A stretch of 64,000 bases of DNA. Origin: Gammaproteobacteria bacterium (lineage in GTDB: Bacteria > Pseudomonadota > Gammaproteobacteria > Pseudomonadales > Porticoccaceae). A program made the position numbers and the translations under genes. Positions within the stretch are counted from its first letter, which is position 1, and each line of letters begins with the position of its first letter. This document shows positions 21,899 to 30,974 of this stretch, in pieces. The DNA is taken from assembly GCA_016708925.1 (NCBI GenBank), contig JADJET010000019.1:1-64000 (forward strand), read 5' to 3'. Under the pieces are notes generated by a model. It made no database searches and was not told the DNA's origin. It saw only the letters and a program-made list of their open reading frames with translations.

Positions 21899-23833
21899 TT
21901 ATTCCTGAGACAGTAGCGTGGTGACGTAATTCAGTGCCTCGCGCGCACTGTGCCGGTCGTAGCCGTAATCGCTGATCAAACGCTCCTCCACCGCGGCGAT
22001 TTTTTCCCGCGCGTCCTCGTCCGGCCGGGCGACGGAGGACACCAGGCGCAGGACATCGCGGCGCTCCTCGAACAGGTATTTTTCCATTGCCTCCTTGAGT
22101 CGCGAATGGGAGTCGAGCGAAAAGCTCTCGCCCTTCTTGTAGGCCACCATGGCCTTGCGCACCACCTCCTGACGGAAGGTCTGCTTGCCGGCATCGGACA
22201 CATTGATTTTTTCCTCGACCGCGCGCAGAAAGCGCTCGTCGGGCGCCCGCGTCTCGCCGGTGATGGGATCGGAGACCTCCCGATTGTCGAGAGCAGCCTC
22301 TACCTCATCGAGATACTTGCCCAGCAGGCTTTCGCTCTCCGCTTCGAACGACACGAAGAGCGCCTTGTGGACATCCTCCTTGACCCAGTGGTTATAGAAA
22401 TCCTTGCGCGTGGTGACCAGGAAATCCACCCACTGGCGGCGCTGTTTCGCGTCGATGCGCGCATCGCTTTCAATCGCTTCCTTCAGCGTCACCAGCACTT
22501 CCATGCTGGTGAGACTTTTCGCTTCGGAGCGCGAGATGGCATTCGACAGCGCGTTGACGACGAAGCGCGGCGACACTCCGGACAGCCCCTCTTCTTCCTG
22601 CTCGGCGCTGATGCGCTGCAATTCAGCGCGCGCGAAGCCTTCGACATCCTCGCCGGCGTACAGACGCACCTTTTTGGAGCTGTCCAGATCCTCGCGCTCG
22701 GAAGGTTTCACCCGCGACAGGATCGAGAACACCGCGGCAACCTTGAGCGTGTGGGGATCGAGGTGCACTTCGCGGAACATCGGCGCCTGGGCAATCAGCT
22801 TGTGGTAAATCCGGGCCTCGTCCAGATAACTCAGCGCATAGGGCACCTGCACAATCACCATGCGATCGAGCAGCGCTTCGTTTTCCTTCTCCTGGAGAAA
22901 CTTGCGGAACTCCGCCAGGTTGGTGTGCGCGACGATGGTTTCATCGACGTGAATCAGGGGAAAACGCGATACCTTGACGTTGCGCTCCTGGGTCAGCGTC
23001 AGCAGCAGATAGAGAAACTCGCGTTTCACCTTGAGGATCTCGATCATTTCCAGCCCGCCGCGACTCGCGGAATACACCGCCCCGGACCAGGACCAGGCAC
23101 GCGGATCGCCCTCGTCGCCGTAGTCGGACACCTTGGAAAGATCGACCGAACCGATCAGGTCGGCGATATCCGCCGTGGTGGGATCGTGGGGGGCATAGGT
23201 ACCGACGCCCATGCGCTTGGCCTCGGCGAGAAATATCCGCTCCACGGGATAGCGCATGAAATCGCCGCCGTATTCGTGTTCGAGTACAGACTGTGCCCAG
23301 GGCGACGGATCGCCCTGAATATCGACGCCGTAGGTTTCGCGAAATTCCGCGCGCAGACTGTAGGGCACCAGATTGAGTGGATTTTCATGAAGCGGCGATC
23401 CCTGCAACCCATAGATCGCGCCTTCATCGGTGAGGCTGTATTCCTTGATACCGCGCTTGAGCAGTATCACCAGGCTCGACTTGCCGCCCGAGGGCGGCCC
23501 CAGCAGCAGCAGCAGCCGGCGCCCGACTTCGGAGCCGGCGCTGGCCGCCTTGAAATAGTCGACCACTCGCTGCAGCGGTTTGTCGATACCGAACAATTCG
23601 TGGGAAAACAGCCGGAAATGGTTGTCGTCGCTCTCTTTCTGTTCCCGGCGCTGCATCCAGCGCAGCATGTCCCAGACGTACTGATGACTGGAGCGGGTCA
23701 CCAGTCGGGACTGGGGTCCGACGATATCCCGCACGAATTCGGCAAAGGTTCCGCGCCACTGTTTCGCCTGGTGTTCGCGGGTGAAGGTAGACAGGGATTC
23801 GAGGAATTTTTCACGATCCGCACCGCTCGCCAT
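21899..23833 (-). CDS. prkA: PrkA/YeaG serine protein kinase
   Basis: PrkA (YeaG in E. coli) is an AAA-fold serine kinase of the cytoplasm linked to nitrogen starvation, stationary phase and sporulation in different bacteria. The 644-residue length is typical. The P-loop LLGPPSGGKSSL lies near residue 115 after HELFGIDKPLQRVVDYFK; HVDETIVAHTNLAEF lies near residue 305; and the C-terminal PrkA domain follows. It heads the prkA-yeaH-spoVR operon, 17 bases before yeaH. Unlike its two operon partners its frame is intact. In E. coli this operon is under RpoS and NtrC control; I see no convincing promoter of either type in the 380 bases upstream. Confidence 0.95.
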   Translation of the reverse strand: MASGADREKFLESLSTFTREHQAKQWRGTFAEFVRDIVGPQSRLVTRSSHQYVWDMLRWMQRREQKESDDNHFRLFSHELFGIDKPLQRVVDYFKAASAGSEVGRRLLLLLGPPSGGKSSLVILLKRGIKEYSLTDEGAIYGLQGSPLHENPLNLVPYSLRAEFRETYGVDIQGDPSPWAQSVLEHEYGGDFMRYPVERIFLAEAKRMGVGTYAPHDPTTADIADLIGSVDLSKVSDYGDEGDPRAWSWSGAVYSASRGGLEMIEILKVKREFLYLLLTLTQERNVKVSRFPLIHVDETIVAHTNLAEFRKFLQEKENEALLDRMVIVQVPYALSYLDEARIYHKLIAQAPMFREVHLDPHTLKVAAVFSILSRVKPSEREDLDSSKKVRLYAGEDVEGFARAELQRISAEQEEEGLSGVSPRFVVNALSNAISRSEAKSLTSMEVLVTLKEAIESDARIDAKQRRQWVDFLVTTRKDFYNHWVKEDVHKALFVSFEAESESLLGKYLDEVEAALDNREVSDPITGETRAPDERFLRAVEEKINVSDAGKQTFRQEVVRKAMVAYKKGESFSLDSHSRLKEAMEKYLFEERRDVLRLVSSVARPDEDAREKIAAVEERLISDYGYDRHSAREALNYVTTLLSQE

Positions 23834-24134
23834 ACACTAAATCTCCCACCATCGTGGACAGTTTCAGTCGGTGGCGCTTTCGCCGTCGAAACGTGCGCCA
23901 CCCTGCTTAGAGCTCGCCGCAGTCCTGTCCGTTCAGGGTATAACCTCACGCCATCGTGAGAAACACTGCTCGGCACAGTTTGCCGACCGTTCTCCCGGTG
24001 GCGGTCCGCTTCCATCCCGGTTCCCACTTCATCTTGCCGAAGCGGGACGAATACGGTTCAGCCCTGCGCTGTAAACACACGCAATACTCAAGCCACTTTA
24101 TGAAAAAGTGACGTCAATGGTTTCGGGGATCGAC
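23834..24134. promoter_or_regulatory. prkA upstream region
   Basis: This gene-free stretch must contain the prkA promoter. The only structure I see is a short hairpin, CACTTT then five bases then AAAGTG, at about 24,096-24,112. I find no recognisable gene in either strand. Confidence 0.4.
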
Positions 24135-24176
24135 AAAAAAATGGGCGGGCGCCGCGACGGGCCTCGACCACCGCCC
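24135..24176 (-). terminator. terminator after acetoacetyl-CoA synthetase
   Basis: On the minus strand, GGGCGG at 24,176-24,171 pairs with CCGCCC at 24,148-24,143 and is followed by a run of seven T at 24,141-24,135. This is a good factor-independent terminator about 40 bases after the acetoacetyl-CoA synthetase stop, separating it from prkA. Confidence 0.75.
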
Positions 24177-24213
24177 GAAGACGGCGGCTGGCACTGTCCG
24201 GGCGCCCCGGAAC

Positions 24214-26187
24214 TCAGCGGGAGGGAAGTTCTTTGTGCATGCTGGCCGCGAAGGCGAGAAAGTAGTCGAGACTGGTCGGGTTTTTCATGGCATCCCGGTT
24301 CGCCGCCTTCTCCGGAGCGACACCCATGAGGATTTTCTTTACCGGCATCTCCATCTTCTTGCCGGTCAGGGTGTAGGGCACCTCATCGACCTGGAAGATG
24401 GCATCCGGTACATGGCGGGGCGAAAAATTGGCCCGCAGCGATTGGTTGATCGCGGTCCTGATATCGGCATCAAGTGCCCGCCCGGGCTTGAGCTGAACGA
24501 ACAGCGGCAGATAATGCCCGCCGCCGGGTAGCTCGATACTGACCGCAAGGCTGTCGGCAACCGCATCCACCAGCTCGACACCCCGGTACACCTCGCTGGT
24601 ACCGATGCGAACGCCGCCCCGGTTCAGGGTGGAGTCCGAGCGCCCCAGGATCTGGATGGTGCCCTGCGCCGACACCCGCATCCAGTCGCCGTGGCGCCAA
24701 CGTCCGGGGTAGTCCTCGAAATAGCTTTCGCGGTAACGCCGGTCGCCCGCATCGTTCCAGAAATAAATCGGCATCGACGGCATGGGTTCCATGACCACCA
24801 TTTCGCCCACCTCGCCCACCAGCGTATGGCCCGCTTCATCAAGGGCGCGCACATCGACGCCGAGCAGTGCGCACTGGATCTCGCCGGCATGCACCGGCAA
24901 CAGCGGGCAGCCGCCGACAAAGGCCGAGGCGATATCGGTGCCGCCGCTCATGGAGAGCAGCCAGAGATCGGGTTTGACGCTGTTATAGACCCATTCAAAC
25001 GCCTCCTCCGGCAGCGGCGAACCCGTCGAACCCATCACGCGCAGGGACTTGAGATCGAAGTCGCTGCCCGGCTTGAGTCCGGCTTTCATACAAGCGATGA
25101 GATACGCCGCGCCGGTTCCGAAGTGGGTAAGCCGCGCTCGCTCGGCCATGGCCCAGAGGCGGTTTTGATCGGGATAGCCGGGGTTGCCGTCGTAGATCAC
25201 GGGCACCGCGCCCAGCAACAGCACCGACAGGCCGATATTCCACATCACCCAGCCGGTGGTCGAATACCAGAAAAACCGGTCTCCCGGCTTCACGTCACAG
25301 TGCAGGCCCAAATGCTTGAGCTGCTCCAGCAGCACGCCGCCGTGGCTGTGGGTGATGGCTTTGGGAATGCCGGTGGTGCCGGAGGAATACAGCACCCAGA
25401 GCGGATGATCGAAGGGCACTGACTCGAAATGCAGGGATCCGACGGACTTCGCGACCACCTGGTCCCAGGCATCGACACCGGCGAGCCCGCAGCGCCCGGC
25501 GCCGCCGCGGTGATCGATCAGCAGGATGCGTTCGAGGCTGGGCAGCGCGGCCTGCAACTGTCCCAGCTCCGCCACACGGTCGATGGTTTTGCCGTTGTAG
25601 CCGTAGCCATCCACGGCGATCAACACCTTGGGCGCAATCTGCTGGAAACGGTCCACCACGCTGTTGGTGCCGAAGTCGGGCGAGCAGCTCGACCACACGG
25701 CGCCGATGGCGCTCGCCGCCAGGAAGGCGACCAGCGCTTCGGGAATGTTGGGCAGGTAGGCGACCACCCGATCGCCGGGCGTCACACCCAGATCGCGCAG
25801 GTAGCCGGCGACGGACGCCACCCGGGCCTCCAGATCGGCCCAGCTCAGTTCGCGCAGGTCGTGCTGTTCGTCCGCCGCCAGCAGGGCGGGGCGGTCGTCG
25901 CCGCGGCCGCGAAAAATGTGTTCGGCAAAATTGAGGCTGGCACCGGCAAACCACTGTGCCCCCGGCATGGCATGGCTCGACAGCACGCGCGCGACGGGCG
26001 TGGTGGACTGAATCCGATAGTAATCCCAGATGCTCTGCCAGAACGTTTCCAGATGCGCGACCGACCAGCGTTGCAGGGCGGCGTAATCGGCAAACTTCAG
26101 CCCGCGCATATCCGCCAGCCAGTTCATATAGGCGGTCATGTTGGTCTGCCGCCGAAACTCGGCGGATGGTTCCCACAGCAGTTTCAT
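24214..26187 (-). CDS. acetoacetyl-CoA synthetase
   Basis: This adenylate-forming ligase activates acetoacetate to acetoacetyl-CoA, a route for ketone bodies or PHB monomers into central metabolism. The 657-residue protein has the acetoacetyl-CoA synthetase N-terminal domain (FADYAALQRWSVAHLETFW), the AMP-binding motif YSSGTTGIPKAITHSHGG (about residue 275), GGVRIGTSEVYRGVE (about 545) and a C-terminal TGKKMEMPVKKIL containing the catalytic lysine. The ATG at 26,187 overlaps the stop of the PaaI-type thioesterase (TGATG), so the two are translationally coupled. A terminator follows. Related acetyl-CoA or short-chain ligases are less likely given length and N-terminus. Confidence 0.92.
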   Translation of the reverse strand: MKLLWEPSAEFRRQTNMTAYMNWLADMRGLKFADYAALQRWSVAHLETFWQSIWDYYRIQSTTPVARVLSSHAMPGAQWFAGASLNFAEHIFRGRGDDRPALLAADEQHDLRELSWADLEARVASVAGYLRDLGVTPGDRVVAYLPNIPEALVAFLAASAIGAVWSSCSPDFGTNSVVDRFQQIAPKVLIAVDGYGYNGKTIDRVAELGQLQAALPSLERILLIDHRGGAGRCGLAGVDAWDQVVAKSVGSLHFESVPFDHPLWVLYSSGTTGIPKAITHSHGGVLLEQLKHLGLHCDVKPGDRFFWYSTTGWVMWNIGLSVLLLGAVPVIYDGNPGYPDQNRLWAMAERARLTHFGTGAAYLIACMKAGLKPGSDFDLKSLRVMGSTGSPLPEEAFEWVYNSVKPDLWLLSMSGGTDIASAFVGGCPLLPVHAGEIQCALLGVDVRALDEAGHTLVGEVGEMVVMEPMPSMPIYFWNDAGDRRYRESYFEDYPGRWRHGDWMRVSAQGTIQILGRSDSTLNRGGVRIGTSEVYRGVELVDAVADSLAVSIELPGGGHYLPLFVQLKPGRALDADIRTAINQSLRANFSPRHVPDAIFQVDEVPYTLTGKKMEMPVKKILMGVAPEKAANRDAMKNPTSLDYFLAFAASMHKELPSR

Positions 26188-26708
26188 CAAACCTCCGGGA
26201 GTGACGCAGGATCAGTGTCGAGCTCGGCCGCGCTCAGAAAGGGCCGGCCGAAATTGCTGGAGCGGCCCCGCAGCTGAATGATGCGCCGGCCGTTTTGATC
26301 GACAACATCGACATCCACCAGGCTTGCGGAGCGGCCCTGGTGACTGACCACGGCGGTGGCGGTGAGCACGTCGTTCAGCGTCGCCGGGCGCAGATAATCG
26401 ATCGCGCAATGCGCGCCGACTCCGGCCTGGTTGGTGGACGAACAGGCCACCGCAAAGGCGACATCGGCCAGGGTGAAGCTGGTCCCGCCGTGACAGTTGC
26501 CCAGCGAATTGAGCATCTCCGGACCCACCCTGAGCGCCAATTGCGCGTAGCCCGGTGCCACCTCGAGCAGCGCGATACCCAGCCGCGCCACCGTCGGGTC
26601 CCGCTCCAGAATCGCCGCCGCGCAACGGCGGGCGATGTGCGCACTCGGATCGTCATTCACAGACAAGTCATTCACAGCCAATCGTTCCTGTCGCCTGGGT
26701 GCCGGCAT
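26187..26708 (-). CDS. PaaI-type acyl-CoA thioesterase
   Basis: This hotdog-fold thioesterase resembles PaaI, which hydrolyses hydroxyphenylacetyl-CoA in phenylacetate breakdown. It has the family signature NSLGNCHGGTSFTLADVAFA (about residues 78-97) with the active-site aspartate, and AIDYLRPATLNDVL after it. No other paa genes are present, and it overlaps the acetoacetyl-CoA synthetase start, so it more likely trims CoA esters or frees CoA in that context. I chose ATG 26,708; GTG starts near 26,675 and 26,660 are also possible. Confidence 0.85.
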   Translation of the reverse strand: MPAPRRQERLAVNDLSVNDDPSAHIARRCAAAILERDPTVARLGIALLEVAPGYAQLALRVGPEMLNSLGNCHGGTSFTLADVAFAVACSSTNQAGVGAHCAIDYLRPATLNDVLTATAVVSHQGRSASLVDVDVVDQNGRRIIQLRGRSSNFGRPFLSAAELDTDPASLPEV

Positions 26709-26794
26709 TGTAGGGACTTTGTTGCCTCTCCTCACCCGCAGACAGCCTCTTACTGCCCGGGCGCGCTGCTACAATCGCGCCCCGTTTTGGCCGT

Positions 26795-28810
26795 GTGATC
26801 CCGGTGCAGCGACTCAATCCCGAACAGGCGCGCGCGGTGCGGCACAGCGGCGGACCCTTGCTGGTGCTGGCCGGCGCCGGCAGCGGCAAGACCAGCGTGA
26901 TCACCCATCGCATCGCGCATTTGATCGAGTCGGGAACGGTTGCCGCGCGGCATATCGCCGCCGTGACCTTCACCAACAAGGCGGCGCGCGAGATGAAGCA
27001 GCGCGTCGCGGCGCAATTGGCGGGGCGGGCCGGCAAGGGCCTGACCATATCCACCTTTCACCACCTGGGGCTCGGCATCCTGCGCCGGGAACTCGCGCTG
27101 CTCGGCCTTCGCTCCGGGTTCAGCCTGTTCGATGCCGACGACAGCCGCAATCTGCTCCAGCAGTTGCAGATCGTCGATGACGAGGCACCGCTCGATCAGG
27201 CCGCGCAGCGCATCTCGCACTGGAAAAGCCATTTGCAGACCCCGGAGCAGGCGCAGTCGACCGCGAGCGATGCGGACGAGTTGCGCCTGGCAGTCATTTA
27301 CGCCGCTTATCAGCGCGCCCTCACCGCCTACAACGCGGTGGATTTCGACGATCTGATCGCGCGGCCGATCCACCTGTTCCGCGCGCATCCCGAACGCCTG
27401 GACCACTGGCGCCGCCGTATCCGCCACCTGCTGGTGGACGAATACCAGGACACCAATCGCGCCCAGTACGAACTGATCCGGCTGCTGGTCGCCGATCACC
27501 ATCAACTGACCGTGGTCGGCGACGACGATCAGTCCATCTACGCCTGGCGCGGGGCGCGTCCGGAAAACCTGGCGCAGTTGCAGGAGGATTTTCCCGGCCT
27601 CGAAGTCATCAAGCTGGAGCAGAACTACCGCTCCACGGCGCGCATTCTCAAGACCGCCAATACCCTGATCGCCCACAACGAGCACCTGTTCGCGAAAACC
27701 CTGTGGTGCGACCGCGGCCACGGCGAGCCGATCCGGATCATCCGCTGCGACAGCGAGGACGCCGAGGCGGAACGGGTCGTCAACGAAATCCTCCTGTTGC
27801 GCGCCCGGCGCGGCTGTCCGCTGGGTGATTTCGCGGTGCTGTACCGGGGCAATCACCAGGCGCGCGTGGTGGAGATGAAACTGCGTTTGCTGAGTCTGCC
27901 CTATCAGTTGAGCGGCGGCACCTCGTTCTATACCCGCCCCGAGATCCGCGACCTGCTCGCCTACCTCCGCCTGCTGGTCAATCCGGACGACGACACCGCC
28001 TTCCTGCGCATCATCAACACGCCGCGCCGCCAGATCGGCCCCACCACCCTGGAAAAACTCGGCCACTACGCCACCGGCCGCGGCACCTCGCTCCACGCCG
28101 CGTGCGGCGAACTCGGGCTGGCCGCAGCGCTGGACGGCGCGGGTCTGGAGCGCCTGCGCCGCTTTCGCCACTGGTACGACGGCCTCGCTCGCGCCTGCAC
28201 GCAACACAGCGGCATCAAGGTGATCCGGGAAATGCTCGAGGATATGGACTACGCCGGCTGGCTGACCCAGAACGCCAGCAGCGCGCCGGTCGCCGAGGCG
28301 CGTCTGCGCAACGTCGAACTGCTGTTGCAACAGATCACGACCACGCTGGCGAAGCAGGTGGAGGAAGACGGCGCAGAAGATGTCGCGGCCGCCATCGGGC
28401 GCCTGCTGTTACTGGATTTGCTCGACCGCCAGGATGGGGAAGGCGACGATGACCGGATTCAACTGATGACCCTGCATGCCGCCAAGGGCCTCGAATTTCC
28501 CCATGTGTTCCTGATCGGCCTGGAGGAAGGGCTGCTCCCGCACCGCAACAGCATCGATTCCGGTGATGTCGCCGAGGAGCGGCGCCTTGCCTATGTGGGC
28601 ATCACCCGCGCCCGCGAATCCCTCACGCTGACCTTGGCGGGACGCCGCCGCCAGTTCGGCGAGACCCTCGAAACCACACCGAGCCGGTTTCTCGACGAAC
28701 TGCCGGATGCCGAGCTGGAGCGCGAGGGTTTTGGCGAACCTCTGCCGCCGGAACAAAAGCGGCAGCGGGGCAATGCGAGTCTGGCGGCCCTCAAGGCCCT
28801 GCTCGACTGA
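26795..28810 (+). CDS. rep: ATP-dependent DNA helicase Rep
   Basis: Rep is a 3'-to-5' superfamily 1 helicase that removes proteins ahead of replication forks. The 671-residue protein starts with GTG at 26,795 or 26,804, giving QRLNPEQARAVRHSGGP. It shows Walker A LAGAGSGKTS (K32), AVTFTNKAAREM, VDEYQDTNRAQYE (Walker B), GDDDQSIYAWRGARP, LEQNYRST, and MTLHAAKGLEFPHVFLIGLE near residue 560, which matches Rep better than UvrD. It is divergent from the thioesterase gene and its stop lies 6 bases from the convergent mlaA stop. Confidence 0.95.
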   Translation: MIPVQRLNPEQARAVRHSGGPLLVLAGAGSGKTSVITHRIAHLIESGTVAARHIAAVTFTNKAAREMKQRVAAQLAGRAGKGLTISTFHHLGLGILRRELALLGLRSGFSLFDADDSRNLLQQLQIVDDEAPLDQAAQRISHWKSHLQTPEQAQSTASDADELRLAVIYAAYQRALTAYNAVDFDDLIARPIHLFRAHPERLDHWRRRIRHLLVDEYQDTNRAQYELIRLLVADHHQLTVVGDDDQSIYAWRGARPENLAQLQEDFPGLEVIKLEQNYRSTARILKTANTLIAHNEHLFAKTLWCDRGHGEPIRIIRCDSEDAEAERVVNEILLLRARRGCPLGDFAVLYRGNHQARVVEMKLRLLSLPYQLSGGTSFYTRPEIRDLLAYLRLLVNPDDDTAFLRIINTPRRQIGPTTLEKLGHYATGRGTSLHAACGELGLAAALDGAGLERLRRFRHWYDGLARACTQHSGIKVIREMLEDMDYAGWLTQNASSAPVAEARLRNVELLLQQITTTLAKQVEEDGAEDVAAAIGRLLLLDLLDRQDGEGDDDRIQLMTLHAAKGLEFPHVFLIGLEEGLLPHRNSIDSGDVAEERRLAYVGITRARESLTLTLAGRRRQFGETLETTPSRFLDELPDAELEREGFGEPLPPEQKRQRGNASLAALKALLD

Positions 28811-28816
28811 TCCCGA

Positions 28817-29563
28817 TCACTCGCCTTCGTCGATAAAGCTGTCGTAATCGGGCACCACCGTCTGACCGTTGCTGATCAGGAAATCCCGGTTCTGCATCCA
28901 GGCATCGCGCACGAACACATATTCGTCGTAAGCCTCTTCCAGCGCGTGTTCCTGGTCCAGAAAGCCGGCGCGGGTATCCACCACTTCGACCACCATGGGT
29001 CCGTAGCCCACTTCGTCCCGGACCCAGTTGCCGGCGATGTCCGTCTGCCAGTCAACCGCCCGCGCGGGGCCGTCGCGCAGCGTGGAAGGCCCGAGCAGCG
29101 GCAGCATCAAGTAACGACTGTCGCGCCAGCCCCAGACCGCCAGTGTCTGACCGAAATCCTCCCTGAAGGTCGGCATATCGAGCCGGGTGGCAACGTCGAA
29201 GACTCCGGCGACACCCGCCGTACTGTTGACGACGAAACGCCCCAGCGCCAGGCCGCTGTCCTTGGGTCGTCCCTGCAGCGCCAAGTTAAGCACGACGATG
29301 GGATAGTGCAGATTGGTGAACGCATTGCCGATACCGCGCTGCACCGGCGCGGGCGTCAGCCAGTCGTAGCCGCGCGCCACCGGCCGCAGGACGGCGCGAT
29401 CCAGCCCGCGATTGAAATCGTACATGGCGCGGTTGTAGGGCTCCCAAGGGTCGCGAGGAGAGCGCGCTTCCGGCGGCGTGGCCTTGATGCCCGAGCACGC
29501 CGTCAACAGCGAAACCGCCAATAGCAGGAAGCCAGCCCACAGCAAGTTCGGCAAGGATTTCAT
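28817..29563 (-). CDS. mlaA: outer-membrane lipoprotein MlaA
   Basis: MlaA sits in the outer membrane with a porin and removes misplaced phospholipids from the outer leaflet, passing them to MlaC. The 248-residue precursor has a lipoprotein signal with lipobox LLTAC near residue 23, then DPWEPYNRAMYDFNRGLD, the family's helical donut region, and GRFVVNSTAGVAGVFDVA. ATG 29,563 is preceded by AGGAGATCGGG; a start 60 bases upstream lacks this. It is the last gene of mlaFEDCBA. Having mlaA inside the operon, rather than at a separate locus as in E. coli, is common outside the enterics. Confidence 0.95.
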   Translation of the reverse strand: MKSLPNLLWAGFLLLAVSLLTACSGIKATPPEARSPRDPWEPYNRAMYDFNRGLDRAVLRPVARGYDWLTPAPVQRGIGNAFTNLHYPIVVLNLALQGRPKDSGLALGRFVVNSTAGVAGVFDVATRLDMPTFREDFGQTLAVWGWRDSRYLMLPLLGPSTLRDGPARAVDWQTDIAGNWVRDEVGYGPMVVEVVDTRAGFLDQEHALEEAYDEYVFVRDAWMQNRDFLISNGQTVVPDYDSFIDEGE

Positions 29564-29573
29564 CCCGATCTCC

Positions 29574-29888
29574 TCAATGTGAAAAGGCTTCTTCGGGCCA
29601 ACCGAGGAGAACGCTGACCTCACTCAGGTTGGCAAACGTGCGCAGCGCGCGGGGCGGGTCAACAAACTTGATGACGGTGTTACGGCTGTGCGCCCAAGCC
29701 TGCCACTCGAGCAGCAACGCCAAGGCACTGGAATCCGCGCGCGTCACTGCGGCCAGGCCAACCACCGCCGGCACCGCGCCCGCGACCCGCCATGCCAGGC
29801 TCTCGGCATAGATACGGGGAACCTCCCGTGCGGTCAGATCGCCGCTGAGCTGCAAGGACCCGCCACCACCGTCAGGCAGGCTTGTCAT
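29574..29888 (-). CDS. mlaB: STAS-domain protein MlaB
   Basis: MlaB is a small cytoplasmic STAS protein that binds and stabilises the ATPase MlaF in the MlaFEDB complex. The 104-residue protein shows the STAS pattern LQLSGDLTAREV, then LAAVTRADSSALALLLEW around the conserved DSS at about residue 52. Its start overlaps the mlaC 3' end by 17 bases and its stop lies 10 bases before mlaA, fitting the operon order. Confidence 0.9.
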   Translation of the reverse strand: MTSLPDGGGGSLQLSGDLTAREVPRIYAESLAWRVAGAVPAVVGLAAVTRADSSALALLLEWQAWAHSRNTVIKFVDPPRALRTFANLSEVSVLLGWPEEAFSH

Positions 29889-30495
29889 CGGCCTTGACCT
29901 CGATCTGCAATTCTCCGGACTGCAACCGGCTCAACACGCGGTCAAAGCCATCCCGACGAATTTCCTCGCCGATCTGGTTGCGAAACGTGGCCACATAGGA
30001 GATGCCTTCGATGATGACATCAAACACCCACCAGCGGTCATCCCGTTTGCGAAAGACGTAATCCACTGCTGCGTCGGAACCCGAATCCAGACGCACCCTG
30101 GTGCGTACCCGGGTCATGCTCTCCGTATTCCCGGCCTGTGCGGGCAGAATTTCCACCTGATCCCGGCTCTTGAACTGCAACAGGCCTTCGGCATAGCGGC
30201 GCACGAGCAGGTCGCTGAGTGCATCGGAGAAGGCCGCTACCTTGTCGGCCGCCAGGCCGCGACCGTGCTGGCCCAGCACCAGACGGGCGGAATAGAGCGA
30301 GTCGATCTTGGGCAGCAGGTTGTTACGGACCTCCTGCTGCAACGGCGTCGGGTCGGCCTGGTAGGCGGCTCGATTGGCGTCGATCAGCTCGAACAAGCGG
30401 TCGCTGGTGGTGCGCACGATGGTCGCGGGCTCCTCGCCCGCGCCGGCCACACTCGCCAGGCAGATCCCCAGCACCAACCCCAACAGGTATTTCAT
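29872..30495 (-). CDS. mlaC: periplasmic phospholipid-binding protein MlaC
   Basis: MlaC ferries phospholipids across the periplasm between MlaA and the MlaFEDB complex. The 207-residue precursor has a signal peptide (MKYLLGLVLGICLASVAGAG), then family features VRNNLLPKIDSLYSARLVLG and VDYVFRKRDDRWWVFDVIIE with GISYVATFRNQI. Length matches. Its ATG overlaps the mlaD stop by four bases (ATGA), which implies coupled translation. Confidence 0.95.
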   Translation of the reverse strand: MKYLLGLVLGICLASVAGAGEEPATIVRTTSDRLFELIDANRAAYQADPTPLQQEVRNNLLPKIDSLYSARLVLGQHGRGLAADKVAAFSDALSDLLVRRYAEGLLQFKSRDQVEILPAQAGNTESMTRVRTRVRLDSGSDAAVDYVFRKRDDRWWVFDVIIEGISYVATFRNQIGEEIRRDGFDRVLSRLQSGELQIEVKADDKPA

Positions 30496-30959
30496 TTCTT
30501 TTGCTCTCCACCGCTGTTGAACAGGAAGCGACTGATCAATTGTTCCAGCACCAGCGCCGACTGGGTAATCATGATTTTATCACCATCCTTCAGCATGTCC
30601 GGCGCGCCGCCAGGCTCCAGGCCAATGTACTGATCGCCCAGAATGCCGCTGGTCAGGATCGAGGCGGAAGTGTCCTCCGGCAGGGTGCGGAAACGGTCGC
30701 CGATGATCATCACCACGCGCGCCGAAAATGTCTCGGGGTCGAGATCGATACTCTCCACCGATCCCACGCGAACACCGCCAAGACTCACGTTGGCGCGGGC
30801 CTTGAGCCCGCCGACGTTGCTGAAATCGGCCACAACGCGGTAGCCGCCGTCCTTCAACGCGCCGCCATCGGTGGCATGCAAGGCCAGGAAGACCAGTGCC
30901 GCAATACCGAGCAGCAGAAACAGCCCGGCGGTGAATTCGATCTGATGGGAAGATTTCAT
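30492..30959 (-). CDS. mlaD: MCE-domain protein MlaD
   Basis: MlaD is a single-pass inner-membrane protein whose MCE domains form a hexameric ring that holds lipid above the MlaE permease. The 155-residue protein has one transmembrane helix (about residues 9-27), then the MCE domain with FSNVGGLKARANVSLGGVRV and TSGILGDQYIGLEPGG. This is the normal length for the short MlaD class. It starts 15 bases after mlaE. Confidence 0.95.
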   Translation of the reverse strand: MKSSHQIEFTAGLFLLLGIAALVFLALHATDGGALKDGGYRVVADFSNVGGLKARANVSLGGVRVGSVESIDLDPETFSARVVMIIGDRFRTLPEDTSASILTSGILGDQYIGLEPGGAPDMLKDGDKIMITQSALVLEQLISRFLFNSGGEQKK

Positions 30960-30974
30960 GGCAGGATTCCAGCG

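Noticed and set aside
21950..23959. 669-codon plus-strand open frame opposite prkA
   Set aside because: prkA on the other strand matches its family over its full length; the antisense frame has no family features.
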